This document shows positions 8,091-16,434 of a stretch of 64,000 nucleotides of DNA, piece by piece. Each line of letters begins with the position of its first letter. The first letter of the stretch is position 1. The DNA lies in NCBI GenBank assembly GCA_019637695.1, contig JAHBVG010000019.1, forward strand, positions 1 through 64,000, read 5' to 3'. The notes beneath the pieces were generated by a model. That model did not search any database and was not told the origin of the DNA. It saw only the letters and a list, made by a program, of their open reading frames with translations. Both the position numbers and the translations under genes were made by a program. This DNA comes from Caldilineaceae bacterium (GTDB lineage Bacteria; Chloroflexota; Anaerolineae; Caldilineales; Caldilineaceae).

Positions 8091-9395
8091 TCAGGCATAT
8101 TCATCATTTATCGCTATCCTGGGGATGCGCGCCATCAACCGGCTGACAACCTCGTAGTTGATCGTCCCCAATTGGGCAGCGACATCCTCGGCGCTGAGGC
8201 GGGCGTCCCCTTGCGCGCCGAGCAGAACAACCTCATCGCCAGCGCGCACATCTTTCCCCGCCGCAACGATCTCTGTGATATCCACCATAGATTGATCCAT
8301 ACAGACCCGTCCGCGGATTGGGGCCAGCGATCCGGCAATGAGGAGACTTCCCCAGGTGCGTGGCGCACGCGGAAAGCCGTCGGCATAACCCACGGGGATC
8401 ACCGCCAGCGTGCGCGGTTGATCCGCAATATAGGTGTTGCCATATGAAACGGTGTCACCAGGCTTGAGATGCTTGATCTGGGCGATCCGCGCCACCCAGC
8501 GTAAGGCAGGGAGAAACCCCTCTGGCAGGGATGTCTCGGCGCCGGGGTGCAGCCCGTAAAGCGAAATGCCGCAACGCGCACCATTGAAATGGGCTGCGGC
8601 GACGCTTAAGGTTGCTGCGGAATTGGCGCTGTGAACCAACGGTGGACACAATCCCAGCGTTTTCAGCCCTTCTAACAGGGTTACAAATTCCCCGATCTGT
8701 CGATAGCTGAACGATTTGTCCGCTTCATCGGCGGTACTGAAATGGGTATAAATCCCTTCGACCCGGAGCGCGGGCAACTCTGCTAAGCGCTGGAGGAAAG
8801 CAGCCACATCTTTAGGATAGAGGCCCAGACGGCGCATACCCGTATCCACCTTAATATGGACAGTGATTGTGCGCCCCAAGGATTGGGCGACAGCACTGAA
8901 TTCCTGTGCTACTTCCAGGTCGTAGAGCGCGGCAGTCAGATCATGGCGCGCCAGATCTTCGGCTTGCCAGCCCGGCACATACCCCATCACCAGGATCGGC
9001 GCATGGATGCCCGCAGCGCGCAGTTCGATCCCTTCGTTGACGGCGGCGACGGCGAGTCGATCCACGCCGGCGTTGAGGGCCGCCGGCGCAACCAGGGTTG
9101 CTCCGTGTCCATACGCATTGGCTTTGACTACGGCAAAGAGCGTCCGCTCCCGCCCGATCTGTTGTCGCAGTAGTCCCACATTCGTTCGGATCGCGTGTAG
9201 ATCGATCTCTAGCCAGGTGGGACGATGGAGCGAGGACTGGGGATTGTGGACTGGGGACTGGGGTATAAGCGCTAAGTTAGGGGCCTGCGAAAAGTCCCCG
9301 GCACTTGTAGGGGATTGGGGACTGGGGATCGGGGAACTTCCGTCGGCTGCCGTCTGCGGACCGCCGTCTGCGGTCTGCCGTCTGCGCTCTGCCAT
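8091..9395 (-). CDS. alr: Alanine racemase with a repeat-encoded N-terminal extension
   Basis: 434 residues. The catalytic domain starts near residue 58 (RPTWLEIDLHAIRTN); the PLP lysine is K91 in VVKANAYGHG and the catalytic Tyr lies in VSYGNTY. It interconverts L- and D-alanine for peptidoglycan. The ATG at 9395 shares one base with the stop of the PHP gene (TGATG) and has AAAGGA upstream, so this start is well supported. Residues 1-57 are translated from intergenic repeats: CCGTCTG heptads, CCCCAGT heptads and one arm of the AAGTGCCGGGGACTT element; no ATG, GTG or TTG codon lies in frame between them and the domain. nth follows 22 nt downstream. Confidence 0.92.
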   Translation of the reverse strand: MAERRRQTADGGPQTAADGSSPIPSPQSPTSAGDFSQAPNLALIPQSPVHNPQSSLHRPTWLEIDLHAIRTNVGLLRQQIGRERTLFAVVKANAYGHGATLVAPAALNAGVDRLAVAAVNEGIELRAAGIHAPILVMGYVPGWQAEDLARHDLTAALYDLEVAQEFSAVAQSLGRTITVHIKVDTGMRRLGLYPKDVAAFLQRLAELPALRVEGIYTHFSTADEADKSFSYRQIGEFVTLLEGLKTLGLCPPLVHSANSAATLSVAAAHFNGARCGISLYGLHPGAETSLPEGFLPALRWVARIAQIKHLKPGDTVSYGNTYIADQPRTLAVIPVGYADGFPRAPRTWGSLLIAGSLAPIRGRVCMDQSMVDITEIVAAGKDVRAGDEVVLLGAQGDARLSAEDVAAQLGTINYEVVSRLMARIPRIAINDEYA

Positions 9396-10282
9396 CACCA
9401 CCCTGTCCTTTCGCGCAGATGATCCCATGCTTCCTCGGTCAGCCCGGCTTCGCCCAGTTGATTGGTTTTGCGTCCGCCGTGATAGTCGCTGCCGCCGGTC
9501 ATCAACAAATTGGAGCGTCGAGCGATCTCTGCGAAATGGTGGATCATCTCATCCGGCGATGCGCCGGGTAGGCTACGCCGAGATTCTCGCCAATAGGGGT
9601 AGCAGATTTCGAGACCGTCAAGCCCAGCACCCACCATGCGTTCGATGGCGGCGTCGATATCCAATACGCGATGATAAGTGCCGGGGTGGGCCAGGACGGC
9701 GACGCCGCCAGCAGCATGGGTGAGTTCAATGGCCGCCTCAACCGTCAGGCTGTAGCTACGGCTCACGTAGACCGAGTTGGGCGCGTCCGCCGCCAGAAAC
9801 TGATCGAAGACATCGCTGATCGACTGAAAGCGTTCGGGGTTGTGTTTCATGGCAACCTGCGCAATGTGAGGGCGACCAGGCACGCCGCCCGCCAGCGCTA
9901 ACACTTCGTCCACCGGCACGTGGATGCCATAACTCTGCAACCTTTCCACCTGGCGGATCTTCTGCTCGACGCGGGCATTGATCACCTCTTGCAGCGCGTC
10001 TAGCAAGGTAGGGTCCTCTGGGCGGATGCCATAGCTCAAGATGTTGATATCGAGGAAATCGCGATCGCGCTGACTTGTCGTGCTGAACTCGATAGCCGGG
10101 ATCACCCGGATGCCCAGGAGTGCGCCTGCCGTTGTCGCCTCTGCCACGCCGAGGACGCTATCGTGATCAGTGATGGCCAGGGTATGGATGCCCAGGTGGG
10201 CGGCCTGTTCCACAAGGTCGGCGGGAGTCTCCGTGCCGTCAGAGCAGTTAGAATGCATTTGCAGATCGACTGGATAGGGCAT
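9395..10282 (-). CDS. PHP domain metal-dependent phosphoesterase
   Basis: 295 residues from the ATG at 10282; an ATG at 10303 is also possible, while a longer frame to 10360 would include intergenic TTGCAAG repeats. The N-terminus PVDLQMHSNCSDGTETPADLV is the PHP HxH motif region, ALAITDHDSV at about 41-50 the second motif, and GGVAVLAHPGTY and GGSDYHG the later metal ligands. Related proteins (TrpH/RNase AM type) hydrolyse 3',5'-nucleoside bisphosphates or short RNAs. The stop overlaps the alr start as TGATG, implying coupled translation. Confidence 0.85.
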   Translation of the reverse strand: MPYPVDLQMHSNCSDGTETPADLVEQAAHLGIHTLAITDHDSVLGVAEATTAGALLGIRVIPAIEFSTTSQRDRDFLDINILSYGIRPEDPTLLDALQEVINARVEQKIRQVERLQSYGIHVPVDEVLALAGGVPGRPHIAQVAMKHNPERFQSISDVFDQFLAADAPNSVYVSRSYSLTVEAAIELTHAAGGVAVLAHPGTYHRVLDIDAAIERMVGAGLDGLEICYPYWRESRRSLPGASPDEMIHHFAEIARRSNLLMTGGSDYHGGRKTNQLGEAGLTEEAWDHLRERTGW

Positions 10283-10304
10283 TTCTGTTGTCTCTGGTTT
10301 CATC

Positions 10305-10378
10305 TTTGCTGTGGCAGGTTGCAGGTCGCAAGTTGCAAGTTTGCAGGTGACAATTGTCACGCATCACGCCATTCTATC
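10305..10378. repeat. TTGCAGG/TTGCAAG heptad array
   Basis: GCAGGTTGCAGGTCGCAAGTTGCAAG-type units run from about 10312 to 10350 and are followed by CACGCATCACGCC. The same family recurs at 2585, 17318, 30262, 31575 and 35905. Confidence 0.65.
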
Positions 10379-10395
10379 AAATTGATCTCACCCAC

Positions 10396-10430
10396 GAAAA
10401 AGGCCCGATCTCTTGGGACAAGATCGGGCC
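10396..10430 (-). terminator. Rho-independent terminator of the LysM gene
   Basis: Perfect 10-bp stem GGCCCGATCT/AGATCGGGCC, 9-nt loop, followed on the minus strand by TTTTTC, 26 nt after the stop codon of the LysM protein gene. Confidence 0.85.
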
Positions 10431-10455
10431 TGGGTAATGACCGACGTTGACTATC

Positions 10456-11118
10456 CTACGGGATATAGAGGCGTTGGCCCACATAGATCTTGTCTACGTT
10501 GCTGAGCCAGTTGGCCGAGGCCAGCGTATTCAGGTTTACGCCATACCATTTGGCAATGCTGCTCAAGGTATCGCCAGCTTTGACGGTATAGTAGAAGCCA
10601 TAAACTGAGGGTGGATAGGCATACCCGGTTGGTATGATCAGCCTCTGCCCCACACGGATGTGGCTGGTATCGGCGATGCCATTGGCGCGGGCGATTGCCT
10701 GTACAGTTGTGTTGAAGCGTCTTGCCAGCACAGAAAGCGAGTCGCCTGCCCTGACCACATAGTGGGTGCTATCCACCGGCCAGGGTGTGCTGCCAACCGT
10801 GTAACCAGGAATGGTGAGCCGCTGCCCCACGCGGATATGGTTAATGTTGGCAATTCCATTGGCGCTGGCGATGGCCGTCGCTGTTGTACCGTAGCGGCGG
10901 GCAATCGAATAGAGTGTATCTCCCCGTTGCACTGTGTAGTAGAAGCCAGATTGGGTCGGCGCTGCGGAACTGCTTTCCGCTGGGGCAGCGAATGTATACG
11001 CTGGGACCAATCCAACTACCAATAGCACAGCAATGATCCCGGCTATGATCAACCGGGGTCCCCATGTACTTCCTTTCCACAGACGCACAGATGCAAAGAC
11101 TCTCCGAATTTGACGCAT
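10456..11118 (-). CDS. Exported protein with three LysM domains
   Basis: 220 residues from the ATG at 11118, which has a strong AAGGAGG 9 nt upstream. A basic N-terminus is followed by a hydrophobic signal or anchor segment (about 25-42, LIIAGIIAVLLVVGLVPA) and an AxA-type site (TFAAPA). Three LysM repeats follow: YYTVQRGDTLYSIARRYG, HYVVRAGDSLSVLARRFN and YYTVKAGDTLSSIAKWYG, each ending in a VGQRLxIP segment. LysM binds N-acetylglucosamine polymers, so the product is probably held at the cell wall. No catalytic domain is present. Terminated by the hairpin at 10396. Confidence 0.88.
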   Translation of the reverse strand: MRQIRRVFASVRLWKGSTWGPRLIIAGIIAVLLVVGLVPAYTFAAPAESSSAAPTQSGFYYTVQRGDTLYSIARRYGTTATAIASANGIANINHIRVGQRLTIPGYTVGSTPWPVDSTHYVVRAGDSLSVLARRFNTTVQAIARANGIADTSHIRVGQRLIIPTGYAYPPSVYGFYYTVKAGDTLSSIAKWYGVNLNTLASANWLSNVDKIYVGQRLYIP

Positions 11119-11239
11119 GGGGAACAACCTCCTTGTGTTGTCAACGCAAAACCCGATGGAATGATTATGGGAAACTCATATTCAGTTGGCGACAACCACG
11201 CGCTAGAAAAATAGAAAGTGCGAACGACCTATCTCTACT

Positions 11240-12100
11240 TTACTGCGATTTAGCCAGAAAGTCTAGGAGGAATTTCGTTACCTTATCAGCCTCGTCATGT
11301 TGTACCCAATGGGTGGCCTGTTCAAAGAAGACCAGCCGGCCCTCGTCGCAAAAATCAATGCTGGGTTGGGCCATGCTTCGATCCAGCGCTACATCGTTGA
11401 CGCCCCAGAGCATCAGCGTGGGGATGCTGACGCGGCGCGACCGGCCCATTTTTTGTGAATTGCGCACAGCGGCGCGATACCAGTTGATCATCGATGTGAA
11501 GGCTTGCGGCTGTGACCAGGCTTCTCGATACATTTCTAAATCTTCATCGCTGAAACTGCCAGGCCTGGAACTGCGGCGCATTATCTGTTTGGCGCCCTGC
11601 CACTGGCCGCGGCTGATCAAGAATTCAGGCAGCCTGGGGATCTGGAAGAAGAAGATATACCAGCTTTTCAACAGTTGTCGCGGCTGCGAGCGGAGCGTTT
11701 TCGCCATCACCGATGGGTGCGGAACGTTGAGGATGCCCAACTTTTCCACGCGTTCGGGGTAGTGAATGGCGAGCCACCAAGCGACTGCCGCGCCCCAGTC
11801 GTGTCCGATCACAAAGGCTTTTTCGCGCCCGGCGGCGTCGATCAACCCCACAATGTCTCTGGTCAGCTCGTCTAAATTATACGCTGGGATCTCCGCTGGT
11901 TTGTCGCTCAGATTATAGCCTCGCTGATCCGGCGCCCACACCCAATACCCAGCCTCGGCCAGCGCCGGGATCTGACGCCGCCAACCATACCAAAATTCGG
12001 GGAAGCCGTGCAATAGAATTACCAGGGGTCCATCCTCTGGTCCCGCCTGAACCACATGCAATCGAACCCCGTTGGTCTTTACCGTTTCATGCCGTAACAT
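11240..12100 (-). CDS. Alpha/beta hydrolase, epoxide-hydrolase-like
   Basis: 286 residues from the ATG at 12100 (purine-rich AGGGGGTGGAG upstream). The oxyanion motif is [10 protein letters not shown] at about residues 30-39 and the nucleophile elbow [10 protein letters not shown] has Asp, as in epoxide hydrolases and haloalkane dehalogenases rather than Ser as in esterases. The acid is in LWGVNDVAL and the catalytic His in [10 protein letters not shown]. Substrate unknown. It follows the PPOX gene by 32 nt on the same strand. Confidence 0.85.
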   Translation of the reverse strand: MLRHETVKTNGVRLHVVQAGPEDGPLVILLHGFPEFWYGWRRQIPALAEAGYWVWAPDQRGYNLSDKPAEIPAYNLDELTRDIVGLIDAAGREKAFVIGHDWGAAVAWWLAIHYPERVEKLGILNVPHPSVMAKTLRSQPRQLLKSWYIFFFQIPRLPEFLISRGQWQGAKQIMRRSSRPGSFSDEDLEMYREAWSQPQAFTSMINWYRAAVRNSQKMGRSRRVSIPTLMLWGVNDVALDRSMAQPSIDFCDEGRLVFFEQATHWVQHDEADKVTKFLLDFLAKSQ

Positions 12101-12132
12101 CTCCACCCCCTCTTCCTTCCCTTCTTCCCCCA

Positions 12133-12552
12133 TTACCTCTCCCATTTCCAGCGTCCTTCGCCATGCCCACCCCACGCCATCGCCTTAATCGGATTCACAG
12201 CGATGATCGTATTGTAGGGCGGGTCCGTTGTAATATCCCAGGCGTATTTCTGTTGGAAGACGGGATTCAACTCGTCGATCATATGCGGGGCAAAGTGGGC
12301 GATCCCCTCGATGACAAAGACATTCATCGGATCAGGCAGCGAAAGACTGACATGTGGATTGCGCTCAATGTTGCGGGCGCGCACCGCATCCGCCTTGGTG
12401 ACCACGTAAACCGCGCCTTCGTGCCAGACATGCCAGATCGGGGCCAGATGCGCCCGTCCATCGGCGCGAGTCGAGGCAAACCAGCAGCAATCCGCAGCAG
12501 CGAATTTGTCGAGCAGTTGCGCAAGGAGTGGATCAGATGTGGGTATTTCCAT
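12133..12552 (-). CDS. Pyridoxamine 5'-phosphate oxidase-like (PPOX) flavin/F420 protein
   Basis: 139 residues from the ATG at 12552, with AGGAG 6 nt upstream. The split beta-barrel pattern is visible: [40 protein letters not shown] then [23 protein letters not shown]. Such proteins reduce small molecules with FMN or F420; which cofactor is used cannot be told from sequence alone. It lies between a GMC oxidoreductase and a hydrolase on the same strand, so they may form an operon. Confidence 0.75.
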   Translation of the reverse strand: MEIPTSDPLLAQLLDKFAAADCCWFASTRADGRAHLAPIWHVWHEGAVYVVTKADAVRARNIERNPHVSLSLPDPMNVFVIEGIAHFAPHMIDELNPVFQQKYAWDITTDPPYNTIIAVNPIKAMAWGGHGEGRWKWER

Positions 12553-12564
12553 AGGAACTCCTGG

Positions 12565-12665
12565 AGTGCGTGATGCGTAATTGGATATTGGGTATTGGGT
12601 ATTGGGTATGAGGATGGTGCAGCCATCTGCGGTCCGCCGTCTGCCGTCTGCCGTCCACCGTCGCC
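12565..12665. repeat. Mixed heptad arrays (ATTGGGT and CCGTCTG types)
   Basis: GATATTGGGTATTGGGTATTGGGTATG (about 12585-12611) is followed by CTGCGGTCCGCCGTCTGCCGTCTGCCGTCC (about 12630-12660), ending at the stop codon of the GMC oxidoreductase gene. Confidence 0.65.
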
Positions 12666-14900
12666 TCACCCCATCCTTGCGATCAACCGCTCGGTCGCCC
12701 GCAACGCCACGGCCCACAGGGTGAGAGTCGGGTTGATGCCAGGGCAGGACGGGAAGGCGGCGCCGCTGAAGACGTAGAGGCCAGGCGTGTCGTGGACCTG
12801 CAAATCTGGATCGACCACCGACGACGCCGGATCTTCGCCCATGCGGCAGCCGCCCAGATCGTGGCTGCTGCCCACACCCGTAAAGCGCGGACCACGCCAG
12901 GTCTTGGTGGCGCCCATCGCCCGCAGGACCTCCTCGGCCCTGCCTTCCATCCAATCGGCCAGGCGCGCTTCGTTGGGGCGCATGTCGCAGGTGATGCGGA
13001 TCACCGGCAGCCCCAATCCACTGCGATCCCGATGGCGGGGATCGAGATCGAGGAAGTTGGTAACGTAGGGCAGCGAATCGGGCTGGATGCGCACGACGCC
13101 GATATTCTGCCAGCGGCGGATGTGATCCTTGTAGCCCTGGCCCCAGGATGGCACATCGAGCGGCAGCGTCTCGCGGCTGATCTGGATGGGCAGGAATTGG
13201 TTCTCCGAGCTAAAGGTGGCGCCGCCGATGAAACCATGCTGCATCGAGTCAAAACCATCCTCGATAAAATCGTCGAAGATGATGCTCTGCGCCGCCGGCC
13301 CAGTGTGGCGGTTGAAGACAAGATGGGGGAAGTCGCCGTCCACATGGGCGAACATCTTCGTCATAAAATGTTTGCCCACCTGCCCGCGGTTGTTGCCCAG
13401 CCCGCCCGAATGTCGCCCATCGCCCGACAGGAGCAGCAGCCGCACATTCTCGAAGGTGTAGCTGCACAGGATCACCGTGCGCGCCCGCTGCGTATGGCGC
13501 GCGCCGTTGGGATCGATGTACTCGACGCCGTCGGTGTACCCGTCCGGGTCGGTGAGAATGCGGACGACGCGGCAACCGGTGCGCAGATCAAGGTTGCCGG
13601 TGGCGAGGGCGCGCGGCACTTCGGTCATGCCAGGGTGCCATTTGGCGCCGTCGAGCGAGCCGAAACCGTTGTTCCAATTCGTGTACGAGGTGGCGGGCCG
13701 TCCACCGTAGGGAACGCTGTTCAGCCCCACGGGTACGGGGAAGGGGTGCAGCCCCAATCCACGCGCCGCCTCGCTGAAGATCTCGCCCATGCGGAAGGGG
13801 CGCAGCGGCGGCATGGGGAAGGGAGTGCGGCGGGGCAGGAAGGGGTTGCCGTCGTCACGGCCCGCCACGCCCACCAATCGCTCCAGATGATCGAAGTAGG
13901 GTTCGAGATCATCGTAGGTGATAGGCCAATCGACAAGTGTACAATCTGCGGGCAGCGCGTCCTTGCCCCAGCGTTCGAGGACGCGGGTCAGCGGCTGAAA
14001 GTGGCATGGGTGGAAGCGGCGCAGCCACGCGCCGTAATGGATCACCGAGCCGCCCACGCTGTTCATCATCCGCCCCAGCGAAAAGGTCGCCTCGCCCGTA
14101 TCTTCGTCTGCGTTACGCCGCCAGCGCGGGATCTCGGCCATAAACTTCGGTCCCATCTCGGCGCGGCAGGAAAAGCTGTGTCCCAACTCGTCGGGGCGGA
14201 AATCGGCCTGGGTGCGGTAGGGACCGGCTTCGAGCGCCACTACCTTCAGCCCCGCTTCACAGAGGACGGGCGCAATCACGCCGCCCACGCCGCCCAATCC
14301 CACGAGAACGACATCGGCGGGGCCGATCGGCGGCTCCACACTGCGCTGCGGATCGTAGCCGGGGATGGACGGCGCGGGCGCGCCGCTGTCCAGGTTGAAG
14401 CCCAGATCGGCCATGGATTGGATGATCCCCTCTTTGGTCGCCGGCTCGGCGCTGAGATTCTCTTCGGCGCTGTTTTCCAACCAGACGCCGGGATGGCCCA
14501 GCACGCGCCAGCCCAACTTCTCGCGGTTGCCGCCATAGAGCGGATCGGCGAAGAGACCTTCTTGTAAATGCGCACGCAAGATCGCGAAAAAGTCCTGTTG
14601 GCGCGGCGTGCGGAAGTTGGGCAGATCCCCACGTTCCAGCATTGCGATCAACCCATTCTGCTGGGGAGGATCGAGATCAGCGAAGACGCGGCCACAGGCG
14701 TCAACGGCGCATCGTTCCAGCGCCGCCAACCCAACCCGGTAGATCTCGCGCAGATCCCGATATGCGCCGGACAGCGCCCGATCCACATAGTCCACCACGC
14801 CGATCTCCGCTGCGCCGGGGAGGTCATCCGCCGGGAAGAGCCGTTCAAAGATCGCCGTCGCCGTGCGCGCTTCATGGTGAGAAAAGTTTAGGTAGGGCAT
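12666..14900 (-). CDS. GMC oxidoreductase fused to gluconate 2-dehydrogenase subunit 3-like domain
   Basis: 744 residues; ATG at 14900 with GAGG 6 nt upstream. Residues about 8-150 match the small subunit 3 of membrane sugar dehydrogenases (FPADDLPGAAEIGVVDYVDRAL, then FADPLYGGNREKLGWRVLGHPG). From about 195 a GMC flavoprotein follows: VVLVGLGGVGGVIAPVLCEAG (FAD Rossmann), SVGGSVIHYGAW, and the C-terminal SSHDLGGCRMGEDPASSVVDPDL and INPTLTLWAVALRATERL with the active-site region. It should oxidise an alcohol or sugar. The two parts are usually separate genes. No Tat-type signal is obvious at the N-terminus of this fusion, although subunit 3 normally carries it. Confidence 0.88.
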   Translation of the reverse strand: MPYLNFSHHEARTATAIFERLFPADDLPGAAEIGVVDYVDRALSGAYRDLREIYRVGLAALERCAVDACGRVFADLDPPQQNGLIAMLERGDLPNFRTPRQQDFFAILRAHLQEGLFADPLYGGNREKLGWRVLGHPGVWLENSAEENLSAEPATKEGIIQSMADLGFNLDSGAPAPSIPGYDPQRSVEPPIGPADVVLVGLGGVGGVIAPVLCEAGLKVVALEAGPYRTQADFRPDELGHSFSCRAEMGPKFMAEIPRWRRNADEDTGEATFSLGRMMNSVGGSVIHYGAWLRRFHPCHFQPLTRVLERWGKDALPADCTLVDWPITYDDLEPYFDHLERLVGVAGRDDGNPFLPRRTPFPMPPLRPFRMGEIFSEAARGLGLHPFPVPVGLNSVPYGGRPATSYTNWNNGFGSLDGAKWHPGMTEVPRALATGNLDLRTGCRVVRILTDPDGYTDGVEYIDPNGARHTQRARTVILCSYTFENVRLLLLSGDGRHSGGLGNNRGQVGKHFMTKMFAHVDGDFPHLVFNRHTGPAAQSIIFDDFIEDGFDSMQHGFIGGATFSSENQFLPIQISRETLPLDVPSWGQGYKDHIRRWQNIGVVRIQPDSLPYVTNFLDLDPRHRDRSGLGLPVIRITCDMRPNEARLADWMEGRAEEVLRAMGATKTWRGPRFTGVGSSHDLGGCRMGEDPASSVVDPDLQVHDTPGLYVFSGAAFPSCPGINPTLTLWAVALRATERLIARMG

Positions 14901-14904
14901 GGGT

Positions 14905-14998
14905 GGCCTCGTGAAACGTGATTCGTGATTCGTATCCAGAATTGCGTAGCGCGTAGTGCGTGGATCAACGCAACATTGCCCGCTGTCCGCGGTCCGCG
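14905..14998. repeat. CGTGATT / GTAGTGCGT degenerate repeats
   Basis: CGTGATTCGTGATTCGTATCC and GCGTAGCGCGTAGTGCGTGG are followed by CCGCTGTCCGCGGTCCGCGG. They fill the whole gap between the aminotransferase stop and the GMC start. Confidence 0.55.
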
Positions 14999-15002
14999 GC
15001 TT

Positions 15003-16307
15003 CTACGCCACCGCCCGCAGCGATCCCTCGACCGCGCTGAGGGTGCGGGCGATGTGATCCGCCGTGTGCGCGGCGGAGATGTACCAGATGCCGCGGCCGA
15101 TGAGTCGCACGCCCCGCTTCATCATCTCCAGCGTGAAGTGGTCGTAGCGAGCCTTGTCACAATGGATGGCGTAATCCCGATAATCGCGGATCTGATCCAA
15201 CTCGGTGAAAGACATGTGGAAGGCAGTAGGGAAGCCCTGCACCAGCACCGACATCCCCAATCGCCCGGCGATCTCCTGAATGCCGCCCATGAGATCCGCG
15301 CCAACGCGTTCGAGATCGCTGTAGATGACGCCGTTGTCGCGCTCCAATTCCTTGAGCGCTGCCGCCGACGCCGCCATCGAAATGACGTTGCTGTTGAAGG
15401 TCCCCGAATGGTTGACATCCGCGGCGAAGCGCGCCATGTACTCGCGCTTGCCCACCAGCGCGGCGTTGGCAAAGCCGCCCGCCATTGCTTTGGCAAAGGT
15501 CGCCAGATCGGGGATGACGCCGAAGCGCCCCTGCGCGCCGTGCAGCCCCAGGCGGAAGCCGGTGATCACCTCGTCCATAAAGAGCAGCGCGCCCGATTGA
15601 TCACAGAGGCGGCGCAAGCCTTCCAAAAAGCCAGGCTGCGGCGGAATCGCGCCAGTGTTGCACATCATCCCCTCGGTCATCACCGCGGCGATCTCGCTCC
15701 CCTGCTCGGCGAAGAGCGCTTCCACTGCAGCCAGATCGTTCCACGGCAGCACGATAAACTCATCGCGCACGCTCTCGACCTGCCCTTTGGACATGAGATG
15801 GGGGCGACTGGGCGTGCGCGGCGTGGATGCGTCCACCGGCGGGGCCAGGCTGATCAGCACGTTGTCGAACCAGCCGTGATAATGGCCCTCGAAGCGCAGG
15901 ATCTTGACCCGCCCGGTGACGGCGCGGGCCAGGCGCATAGCCGCCTGCACAATCTCCGAGCCGCTCAACCCGAAGCGGCAGAGTTCGGCGCAGGGGACCA
16001 ATCGCACCAGCGCCTCGGCTACCTCGATCTCCAATGGGTGTTGGCCAGCGTAGAGTTGTCCCTGGCGCATGGCCGCATTGACCGCATCCAAGACCGCGGG
16101 GTGAGAATGGCCCAGCAGCATCGGTCCCTGGCCGAGGACATAATCGATGTAAGCGTTGCCGTCCACATCGTAGATCATCGCCCCTTCCGCCCGCTCGAAA
16201 AAGAGGGGAAAGGGCTGCGATTGCAGGCGCACATTGCTGCTGACGCCGCCCGCCATCGTCTGTTTAGATCGGTCCAAGAGTTCTTGTGAGCGTTTCCAGT
16301 CGGGCAT
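15003..16307 (-). CDS. Class-III PLP aminotransferase (glutamate-1-semialdehyde aminomutase-like)
   Basis: 434 residues. DYVLGQGPMLLGHSHPAVLDAV near residue 55, FGLSGSEIVQAAMRLARA, EGHYHGWFD, LLFMDEVITGFRLGLHGAQG (the Asp-Glu that contacts PLP) and the Schiff-base lysine in ATFAKAMAGGFANAA at about 275 identify the family. HemL proper has conserved TTLGKxxGGG, which differs here, so an amino-acid or amino-sugar aminotransferase of the HemL-like group is more likely than the tetrapyrrole enzyme. It lies between an SDR and a GMC oxidoreductase on the same strand, suggesting one catabolic unit. A CGATCTC-rich but weak ribosome site precedes the ATG. Confidence 0.85.
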   Translation of the reverse strand: MPDWKRSQELLDRSKQTMAGGVSSNVRLQSQPFPLFFERAEGAMIYDVDGNAYIDYVLGQGPMLLGHSHPAVLDAVNAAMRQGQLYAGQHPLEIEVAEALVRLVPCAELCRFGLSGSEIVQAAMRLARAVTGRVKILRFEGHYHGWFDNVLISLAPPVDASTPRTPSRPHLMSKGQVESVRDEFIVLPWNDLAAVEALFAEQGSEIAAVMTEGMMCNTGAIPPQPGFLEGLRRLCDQSGALLFMDEVITGFRLGLHGAQGRFGVIPDLATFAKAMAGGFANAALVGKREYMARFAADVNHSGTFNSNVISMAASAAALKELERDNGVIYSDLERVGADLMGGIQEIAGRLGMSVLVQGFPTAFHMSFTELDQIRDYRDYAIHCDKARYDHFTLEMMKRGVRLIGRGIWYISAAHTADHIARTLSAVEGSLRAVA

Positions 16308-16332
16308 TGTTGTGCGATCTCCTTTGAAGGAT

Positions 16333-16425
16333 TTTCAAATTGGTGATTGGTGACTGGTGATTGGTGACTGGGGCAGAGAGGATCTCCGCTCCCAGTCACC
16401 AATCACCAGTCACCAATCCCGTTTC
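16333..16425. repeat. Inverted CCCCAGT/TGGTGAT heptad array
   Basis: TTGGTGATTGGTGACTGGTGATTGG on the left mirrors CCAATCACCAGTCACCAATCCC on the right, around GGCAGAGAGGATCTCCGCTCC. A long imperfect hairpin can form between the SDR and the aminotransferase genes. Confidence 0.7.
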
Positions 16426-16434
16426 GTCATCTGC

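Noticed and set aside
10283..10360. Longer start of the PHP protein
   Set aside because: The extra residues are encoded by TTGCAAG repeats and lack a ribosome site; unlike the alr case, internal ATG codons are available.
12792..14567. 591-codon open frame on the plus strand opposite the GMC gene
   Set aside because: It is a shadow produced by high G+C codon bias in the minus-strand gene; the minus-strand frame shows a complete and well-known domain order.
14925..16289. 454-codon open frame opposite the aminotransferase gene
   Set aside because: No motif, and the opposite strand carries an obvious class-III aminotransferase.
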